A DNA stretch of 64,000 bases from Apoderus coryli (Eukaryota; Arthropoda; Insecta; Coleoptera; Attelabidae): the NCBI GenBank assembly GCA_911728435.2, contig OU452210.1, positions 4,402,001 to 4,466,000 of the forward strand. Direction: 5' to 3'. How positions within the stretch are numbered: the first letter of the stretch is position 1; every line of letters begins with the position of its first letter. The position numbers and the translations under genes are program-made. Shown here piece by piece: positions 50,701-60,025 of the stretch. The notes beneath the pieces were generated by a model. It had not been told where the DNA came from, did no database searches, and worked only from the letters and a program-made list of their open reading frames with translations.

Positions 50701-53700
50701 AAATTATAGTTGTAGTTAAAGTGCTTCCTTTTGATTTTATTTTGAGGTGCTGTTAATCAAAAAAAATAAATATCCTTAGGGACAAAAAGAATCAAAATAC
50801 TTTAAAAATTATTTTTTTAAGCAACATTATTTTTCAGTGAAGACATGACATGAGTTTTCCTCTGATCAGTCAAATGTAAGAAACGTATGTTTTTTATTTA
50901 AGCAGTCAAAAATAATTGAGTGTAACACACCTTGGTAAAGCTGTTGAAGCTAAAGATATAAAAGATGCACAGTCTTGTGAATGCCATATCATATTTCCAC
51001 TTAACTCAGTTTTTTCTTTAGTAATATAGGCACCACCAATTCCTAAATTCAAGTTGCTTTTTAATAATGATCTTATTACTGCATGACCAGAGCTAAAGTT
51101 AAACGCACAAAAAGTTATTGTTACTTCAAAAATGTTAACTATACACTTACCCATAAATATTTATATCCGATGCTTCTTTATATTCGATAGTAAAATTATA
51201 AATCTGTGCTAGTAAATTTACCAATCGTACTTCTATACCATCATAGCTACTTTCACCATTATTATTGTCGTCTCTAAAATTACAAGCTAAAATAATTGGC
51301 GAATGATATTTGGAAGATATGCATTGGATACATAGACTAGAGTATCTGAATTAATTGAATTCCAAATGGGAAATATGAATGATTTGCTAGTTTGATGTCA
51401 GTATGTTAAATGAGATTGTCGATTCTTGGTATTTACGACTGTACTTACAAGGTTAAAAATCGCGAAATTGTGTTTTCTTGTCTTCGAAAAAAATATAGTT
51501 TCATTCATTTTGAAAGTATATTTATCCCAAAAAGGTCGTACACGCCAGGAGAATATGCAGAAAATGTGTTTTATTTATGACCGGGAATGCCCGAGAAGCA
51601 GCAGGGGTATCCAAATAGAGACAATCACCTCCAGGCTTATACCCCTGGACAATCACACCGAGAAGGAAGACCCCAAGTTTATGACAAAAAGCAAGTACTT
51701 TTCAAAATTGACACGCAGAGTCACAGTTGCATGATATTTACGAAGACATTTTTTTCACCAATACCATATCTACCGTGTACAAGCTCTTCTACCACAAGAC
51801 TACCCGCACGATGAAACAAATTCCAATAAAGTATCAGTTATATTTTTAAAGAAGTAAAATAATTGAAGTATTTTAAAATCCTTACTTCTTTATAACAAAC
51901 GGTGGTTGGCTCGCTAATGCAACAATAAACCGATGTCCTGAAAATCCTTTTCTCATCTTTCTTGGAAACAAATTTACATTGCGGGTAAAACCACTAGACT
52001 GATATGATGTGATAACATTAGGTATACTTGAACCCAGTGCATCCGAGTACAAAGTATGCGTATACATGGTATAGGATGGTGTCTAGAAAATACCATAAAA
52101 TACATGTAAGCAATTAATTTCATCTCTTTACCACTTTTTTGTTTCTTTAACATAATTGAACCTTTTTGACCTCACCTAAGAGAGTTCACCTCAGCTTGAC
52201 TTTTGCAGATCGTGCATTAGAACTTTTTTAGCTTCAATTTCAATCATACATACAGGGTGTACGTGAAGTGAACATTTACTTTTTAATTTTAAATGGATAC
52301 CTATTTTTACATTTTAGATGTTTTAATTTGTTCTTCAATTCTACTTCTTCTTTTGATAACAATCAAAAGATTTTTCGAATTAATAGTAGACCGGTATCAA
52401 GGGTAGCACGGAATAGACTTTTCATGAAATCTTGATTCTGCATGTACGAGTAGAAAGCGACACTAGAAAGAGACATGTGGAAAGCGACAGAACACAGAAG
52501 TCGTCCTCTGTGTCTTTTTATACTGTAGCCTAGTATGATATTGTATTCTTATTTGTTTGTTAATCAAAAATTCAAATTCGTTTACTGCTTGCAGCTGCAG
52601 TCGGCGAGGCAAGGCTTTGCTCGAACGAAAATAAAAAGCCGCACCAGTGTGATCCTTCTATCCTGATATATGTTCAGTGGTATAGTTGAATAAGACGCCA
52701 GATTTAATTTTAGATCCTATTATGGAATTCTTAATTGTGGTGAGGCTCTTCTAGCATATTCACGCATATCGCTTGAACATATCCTAAATTTTTTTTATCC
52801 TTTATATATAAAAACGATTTTTTGTTCGGAATTTTCTATTTATTGTAAGTTTTTAGATAGAATAAGTTAAATAAAATTCGTTTTATATTCTTGAAATAAA
52901 AGTCAACCTCCACGTAATAAATTTAATAGATTTTTACATCTACCAAACATGTTTCGCAGCACCAGGCCGTATCAACAGTGGTTATCAAAATTGCTGAAAT
53001 ATACTTGAATCAATCTTCAACATTTAAGATTTTTACGTTTTAATTAATTATTTGTAAAAAGAAAAGTCGTAATAAGGCTCAAATAATGAGTAACATAAAG
53101 TTTTTGACAATAAATTTTAATGATTCGTCAACATTTTTACTAGATTTATAAGAATATGTGATTTATTTATCAGAAGAATTTTTTCACGTAATGGAGCAAT
53201 GCATTTCTCCTAATTTGTAACTAAATAATTGTAAGAACGGTGAAGCTTTTCGTAATTTTGATATCCACTGATGAAGCCGCCAGCTTCTGCGAAACATATT
53301 GGATAGATGTAAAGATTTTTAGAGAAATCTATTAAATTTATTACGTGGGGTTGACTTTTACTTCAAGAATTTATTATTCTACTCCACTTCAATATGGACT
53401 ACTTCTTTAAAATAAATTGTGTTATTTTAATTTCGTAATAGCGAATTGAAGAAAAACATACAAACATATTTACCTTTTTCGATATAATTGATGAATAAGA
53501 GTTGACTAGAACTAATAAGTTTTCACTGGTTTGTGAGATCGAATTGCTAAAAAATTCAAAAACCCTCCATTGCGAAGATTTAGTGACTACAACAATGTTT
53601 TCATGTCGTGTACCAAGTATATAAGTACTTTTCATAATGTCATCAATAAACATTATAAAATTCAAGCAAATGTTATTGCTGAACATGATTTTTTCATTAG

Positions 53701-54037
53701 TAACTTTAAATTTATCTGTAATCTGTCCATGTATAATACTTCCCGGCAAACTGACCAATAATGCTTCTAAAAATGATTTTTCAGTATTTTCTGTAAAGTT
53801 ATCATATAAAACTACTGTAGCACAATTTTTAAAATAAACAGTAGATATATTTATCAGTAAATTTAGTAGTAACGCTTCTCTGTCAAAAGTGTCAATTTTT
53901 AAAAATGAGTCGGAAATTTTTTGCAAACGTGGTTTTTCGTGAGATTTTTGTAAAGCTCTTGTTGTAATATCGTGTTTATATGCATTTTGTAGAAAAAATA
54001 AATTTAATAAAATACAAAAGTACTTGATGAGAAACAT
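44710..54037 (-). CDS. Ir21a: Ionotropic receptor (IR), probably Ir21a
   Basis: Exons in transcript order: 54037-53474, 52082-51886, 51273-51151, 51092-50931, 50144-49903, 48667-48527, 48027-47835, 47295-47130, 45033-44710; 2112 nt in continuous phase, 703 aa. A signal peptide (MFLIKYFCILLNLFFLQ) is followed by an N-terminal domain to about 230. Ligand-binding S1 is about 235-350 (HRFIVALASQPPFV, then YDGIEVRLVNLLAQIYNF). TM1 is at about 360-377, the pore loop around FWYVYGTFTNCFTF, TM2 at about 432-455 (FYWIFTIIITACYTGSIIAF), S2 at 456-610, and TM3 at about 619-645 (GMFLLLGIGF). The protein belongs to the insect chemosensory/thermosensory IR family. The ALPRYRAIMGPFHWTVW and YTGSIIAFVTIPVFPE segments recall Ir21a, the cool-sensing subunit acting with Ir25a and Ir93a, but I assign this from memory and could be wrong. 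The introns carry a transposase remnant, LINE pieces and an inverted-repeat element. It starts 780 bp downstream of the chitin deacetylase stop. Confidence 0.85.
45574..45740 (+). pseudogene. Transposase head remnant, DUF4817-like
   Basis: Begins MACFTNDEMADVDF and, after a frame break, continues NYINGRIPQCLREER. This resembles the M-FTNEE-ADM and Y-ERFPNRRIP core found at the start of a widespread insect transposase family. Short and broken. Confidence 0.5.
45842..46460 (+). mobile_element. LINE 5'-leader copy (same family as 36011 and 43288)
   Basis: Starts AGTCAGGCCAGAGAATGACT and retains the ACAGGCGTATTCCAACGAAG and TGTGGAGCTGCTCGTG blocks. It extends further than the other copies into GGAGGCGCCTTTAAAAGGTG and GTCCACCCATCCGCCTGTCT. 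It has a 20-bp inverted CAACTAA-type hairpin near 45908-45945 that the other copies lack. It lies in the last IR intron, antisense to the IR. Confidence 0.75.
47535..47765 (-). pseudogene. DDE transposase C-terminal fragment in an IR intron
   Basis: With stops and frame breaks, the minus strand reads IWFLHGGAPHYPV, VRNYLNNV, SPDLTPMGIFK, then IRAEANIIPPEMIQR. This is the order of the second catalytic Asp block (WFQQDGAPPHY) through the SPDLTPxDF block of Tc1/mariner-class insect transposases. It sits between IR exons 47295-47130 and 48027-47835. Confidence 0.75.
50150..50330 (-). repeat. Possible tRNA-derived or LINE-tail repeat in an IR intron
   Basis: On the minus strand GGTCCTGGGTTTGATTCCCA resembles a B box, next to AT-rich tail-like sequence. 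No other tRNA arm is convincing. Confidence 0.25.
52888..53369. mobile_element. 482-bp inverted-repeat element in IR intron 1
   Basis: Outer arms 52888-52959 and 53287-53369 are inverted copies (TTCTTGAA at the edges, AAGTCAACC, ACGTAATAAATTTAATAGAT and GTTTCGCAG shared); the right arm has a short insertion. Similarity continues inward about 30 bp, so each arm is near 100 bp. The interior has no coding frame. Confidence 0.8.
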
Positions 54038-54817
54038 TTCTAGAATGATCAGTTATGAGTAATTTAATTTATTATTCTATTAAACTCAGGTGGATTTACC
54101 ACAAATGAAATAGTAAAAATCTTGTAAAGGTCATAAAAAAGTGTACACGGAATACTACAACTACTAATATGTTTAGGTAATAAATAGGTAATTATGTATG
54201 TAGGAAAAAGAGATAGATCTCTGTTTTCATCCAACAACTGTAACGAACAACGACCTGTGTCATTTCAGGCGTAAATATGGTGTTTGAAAAATTAATAATG
54301 GATCCAAGATATATTATTCCAACATATGTTATTATTATTTACTTATTTTCTGACAGAACTCTAAACACTGACAAATTTATTGAATCGTTCACGTTTTAGT
54401 TATAAATAAAACAAATAAGTAAATTATTTATAATTTATTATTGTACTTCTCATTCACTACATTCCATTCGAAGTCGTAAGAACCAAAATTCCACAGAATT
54501 GAAATAAATTATAACTGAATCGTCCCCCAAACGAATTTACTTATATTTACACTATGTATTTTTAAGAGACAAATTCATGGAACAACATTTTTATTAATAA
54601 AATTATTTACAATTTGCTATCAGAAATTTGCAGGACCTGCATATTTATGATAATTAGATATAAAGCAAAATACGCAATCGCTTTAACACCTAATTAAGAT
54701 ATCTTTAATAATATATAAGGTCCTAAGCTAATTACAAAAATGTACTCCTCTAAGCAACATTGAAAATAATGTTGAAGCTTTATAACCGAAAACTTATTAC
54801 AAATTAAAATTAAAGAA

Positions 54818-57800
54818 TTAATCTTCGATATCATTATCTATTTTACTACTGCGAATTCCGGTGTTGCCAGTCCAAGGGTAGATGTCAGGGCAGGGTTGGC
54901 AAGTTCTCATGTAGCGCACACCTGATTTATGCCAGAGGTTACAGACTTTTGGATTATTGCATCGTTTTGGTCGATCCTACAAGAAATAATACAAATTACA
55001 ATCTCTTCATTTTATTTACGGGTCATTATCTGGCCAAAATTAAGCATTAAAATTAATTAGTAATAAAAGCCACTGCTTCAATGAATGAATATCTAATTTT
55101 GTCAATGGCTTTCAAGTAGTATAAAGATTATTGTAGAAAGAGTTTGTGTTCGTAAATATAATAAATAAAGTAGAAATAATATTGTGGCATAGCTGACAAA
55201 ATTACTGGAATCTAACTAATAATAATAATTCTGTTTATTGCAAAAAAGAGAAAAATACAAAATTAAATAGTTTTCACAATATCTAGACTTAATCAAAGTT
55301 ATTTGCAAAAAGAGTCAGGAGGCAGATAATCTGGTATTTAATCCTAACCGAGAGATATACGAATACAAAATAAAATTATTAGAACAAACATTCATAAATA
55401 AAAAGAACAAATTCAAATAGTATGCCCAACTTGATTACAGAAAAAAAATCATTCATTCATCAATTTGATGGATAAAGTTTATTGTCACGCCAGGCGTTTT
55501 CTTATTATTGACTATAATTATTGTTTATAGGATATATAGATGATTCTAGGTGTTTTATTTATTTAATATTGCTCTATTATTGTTAAGATACGACTTTTTT
55601 AATACTTCATGTTTTTGGGTCTGTTTTCTTTAACAAAAATGTATAAAGTTGCAAGCTTTCAAAACTTCTTGCCGCTAATTCCGGGTTTCTTTCATTAAGT
55701 GTACCTACTTTCTAGAAACCTCCGTGAATATAAAAAAACTAAATTTTAATATTATTTTTTATTTCAAAAATAATAGTAGAGGTCAAATTATTTAATTTCA
55801 TGGTGTACAAAACTATGTGTTCCATTTGAAATAAGCCTCTAATTGTTGTTTGGAATCAGACCATATTCTTGACCACCCTGTAAAATGTATTTACAACGCT
55901 TTTCAACTTCAAGCTTTCTGTTATTATAATAAAGCTTTTTTTAATTTGAAACTGTAAACTGTCATTTTTTGATTCAACCTGTATAACGACATTTAAAAAG
56001 ATTGTTTGAAATTTGCTATGAACAATGTCGTTAAATTTTAACTTTTGCTTAATGACATTAATATTGTGGTAGTTTTAAAGTTGTGCTTACTGAGTAATTG
56101 CATTGAAATGGTTGAAAAGATCCTAATCTGGAACTTGGCGTTGGATCCCTGACCCATTGTATTGCTTGCCAGTTAGTTAAAAACCAAACATCATTCATTT
56201 GTAAAACTGCGTCCACAAATTTGATAAATCCTTCTTTGTGATGTGGTTGAGTAAACCAAGCAGCGTGGTAGAACAAACCAAATGGAGCTCTAAAAAATAA
56301 AAAAATATTTACAATAGTACCTACTATAAACCTAAAGTTAATTGCAACTAAACAGTCACAGGAACGATTTTGCTTTATCTATCGTTTGAGTAGATTTTTT
56401 AGAAAACAGAATCATATACAGTCCACTAAATATAGGTACATAAAAATAATTTGAATTAGTGTTAAAACGCATTGGTATTGAAAGTTGAATTTGGAAAAAA
56501 ATATCAATATCGCTAAAATATTAATTTTCTTCTGCTTCTAATCCCAATAATACCTTAGCGTATTCCACTAAAACAAAACAACAAAAATCCTTTTCACCTA
56601 GAGGTGCTCCAAGTGAATGAAAAAATTTAATTCAAAAGTAAGAGTATTAGTCATAAGCTTCTTTACAAAAATTAGCTACCTGTTCGTGGAATAATGTCTT
56701 TGGAAGTTCTTCATAATCATTTTGAAAACACCGTCTGAATCAGAAGGATTACTACATGCGTCACCCATTGAACATCTGCCTCCATTTAAATCTTGCCACA
56801 TAACCATAGGGACTTCCCAAACACCAGGATATGACCTTGTTGGGCACGGAGGAATCATACAATCGTGGAATAATTTATAATCAAGTGTGTAAGGCCAACT
56901 TGGTGGTTTGTTTTCGTAAATTGGCATAGATGAATCGTAAGTGAAGTTGGAATCGTATAACATTTTGAACATTTTGTTGCCTCCCACCTAAAATAGAAAT
57001 ATTTCAATATATCAGGCGAATTTGATCAGTATAATTTCATAAGGGGTATTATATCTATGTAGAATACGCGTCCAAATTCTAAAATTATTTTCAGCCATTT
57101 CATAGAATTGTCACCTGCCAAATTATTAAACATTTTGTTGTGTCTTTTAAATTAATATGAAAAATAAAATTGATTTTCATTTTTTTTTAATTCACAATCA
57201 TTAGGTTCTTTTATGGCTATGTTATTCGGTGAACTTTATTAATACTCACAGATAAGAAAGGTGCCCTCATTCCTCGCACATCTTCTAATTTTACACCACC
57301 ATAAGCTGACAAAATTTCACGTTGTCCTGCAACTTCTTTAGTCCATTTCTTTTGTGAAAATTGTTCTCCAAAACTGTGCCTAAATAACAAACAGATTGTT
57401 TATGTGGTTCATGCATATAAAATATGTGAGTTAGCCCACAATCTTGCAGAATTAGTTAGCTTGAAAAGTTGTTAGTAGCGTGTAAAAGAAAGCTTCTAAA
57501 TTTATTCGTGCTTACTGTTACCTACAATTACTAAAGACCCGTCAAATATATATTTTTGTAATAAACATTATTTACATGTTTGCTAACGTGTTGTTTTAAA
57601 TTAAAAATGGAAAAATAACTTGTGTTTTTACCTACAAGAACTTTTTTTAATAATTTTAGCATTTGAGTTTCGGAGTTATTATTGAAATTGCTTCGCTGTC
57701 GTCAAATTCATTAAAAAATGTTTAATTAAAAGTTCTAGGGACAAAATAGTGGATATACTTATTATTAAATCCGTTGTTAGCATTTCAAAGAAAGTGTATT

Positions 57801-59942
57801 GATGTAAATCTGGTTAAATTAAAATAAAGTAACTACAGTATACTAAAAAATAATATATACAGGTGTTAAAATTGGTGCATCTTTCTACATGTGTGTTGTT
57901 GTCAATGTTTGTTTCCATTTTATGACTTACGAAACTGTATGAGATGCTAACTCATGACCATCAGCATATAAATTCTGTACTTGGCTATAATCTGTCCATT
58001 CATGAGACACATAGAATGTAGCTGCAATTGGACAACCATTTGGATTTGTTCTACCTTTTTCAAAGAGATCCTGATAGAGACCTTTGTTCAGATCATTTAC
58101 TGAGTCATCAAAGGTAAGGAGCACGATTTGTGGCACTTGTTCAGGAAGAACATCTCCTAAATATGTTAGTAGGCAGAAAGAAAATTAATGAGAAAATTAT
58201 AAAAATAATTTTAGAATACACTCAAAAAAATGTTGCCCACGAGGCACGAATAGCTCTCCATATTTAAGTGTAAAAGTAATAATTTTATGACCTTTTTGTC
58301 ATTTATCTAAATTTAATAAATTTTTGTTTTGTTTTAGACATCAGCTATTTTTTTTTTTTTGTATCGGGTTTTGTGCCTTTTTCTTCTCTTTGGAGGCACT
58401 ATTTATACGCAGATTTTTTATATTTCAGATCTAGGCCAAATTCTTGTACGCAAAATAATTGATTTTTTTTTAGTTTTATTATAAAATTTATTTTTGCCCT
58501 CTTTTCTACTATTTACGAACGCCTATGTAAACAAAATTGGTATGCTGCATGTTGTAGGTTATCCGTTAAGTGGTTTTTGAGTTATCACGGATATAAATTT
58601 TTTCTGACCCTTTTATAGAATTTTCACGGACGCCTATGGAACATTAATTTTTGTCGTGTATTTTTAACACCAATTCAACTAGTTAAATATAAAATTTTTT
58701 ACATTTTAATTTTTTTTTTATTTTACCCCTTTTTTTACTATTTACGAACGCCTATGTAAATAAAAATTTTATGCTGCATTTTTTTAGGTTATCTTATATG
58801 AAAGCTATATATAATTAGCCAATTTTTCTGGTATATTTGGGAAACATTTTTTTTTCGTTTTTGACCCTTTTTAAGACTATTTTCGAACGCCTGTGTGAAC
58901 TAATTCTTTTACGTAACATTTTTTAGGTTATATTCTATCACAACTATAAAAAATTATTCAATATTTCGGATAAGTTTAAGAACTATGATTTTTTAAATTT
59001 TTGAAACCTCTTTTAAACCCGTTGCCTACGCTCAATGTTAATCACCACCTATAATTATCCTGTAGTATTTTCGTACCAAATGTGGTTAAAATCCGTTAAG
59101 TGGTTTTTGAGTTATCACGGATACAAATTTTTTCTGACCCTTTATAGAATTTTTACGGACGCCTATGGTACATTAATTTTTGTCGTGTATTTTTAACACC
59201 AATTCATGTAGTTAAATATAAAATTTTTTACATTTTAATTTTTTTTATTTTACCCCTTTTTCTACTATTTACGAACGCCTATGTGAATAAAAATTTTATG
59301 ATGCATTTTTTAGGTTATCTTATATCAAGGCTATATATAATTAGCCAATTTTTCTGGTATATTTGGGAAACGTTTTTTTTTTCGTTTTTGACCCTTTTTT
59401 TAAACTATTTTCGAACGCCTTTGTGAACCAATTCTTTTATGGAATATTTTTTAGCTTATATTGTATCACAACTATGAAAAATTATTCCATATTTCGAATA
59501 AGTTTAGGAAATATATATTTTTTATGTTTTGACCCCTTTTCCACTCTTTACGAACGCCTATGAAAGTAAGTTATTCATGACACATTTTATAGGTTATATT
59601 CTATCAAAACTATCAATAACTAGTTAATATTTCTGCTATTTTTAAGAAATACGTTTTTTTTTAATCTTTTTTACCCCATTTTACACTATTTTCGAACGCC
59701 AATGTGGTCTAATATTTTATGTTCAATATTTTAGGTTATATTCAATTAAATGCGTAAAAAATTATGCAGTATTTCGGATAAGTTTAAGAACTATGAATTT
59801 TTTTAATTTACGAACCCTCTTTTAAACCCTTTGCCTACGCTCAATGTTTCCCAAAATCTAATCAGCTCCTTGCCATGTCCAATAGTATTTTTGTACCAAA
59901 TTTGGTTAAAATCTGTTAAGCGGTTTTTGCGTTTTCGTGGAT

Positions 59943-59973
<31 letters not shown>

Positions 59974-59974
59974 T

Positions 59975-60025
<51 letters not shown>

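Noticed and set aside
53399..53473. Extension of IR exon 1 past 53474
   Set aside because: A donor GTAAAT follows AAAAAG at 53474 and joins in phase to 52082. The extra residues resemble no receptor sequence.
59944..60025. CRISPR-like array
   Set aside because: It is a simple tetranucleotide repeat without spacers, in a eukaryotic genome.
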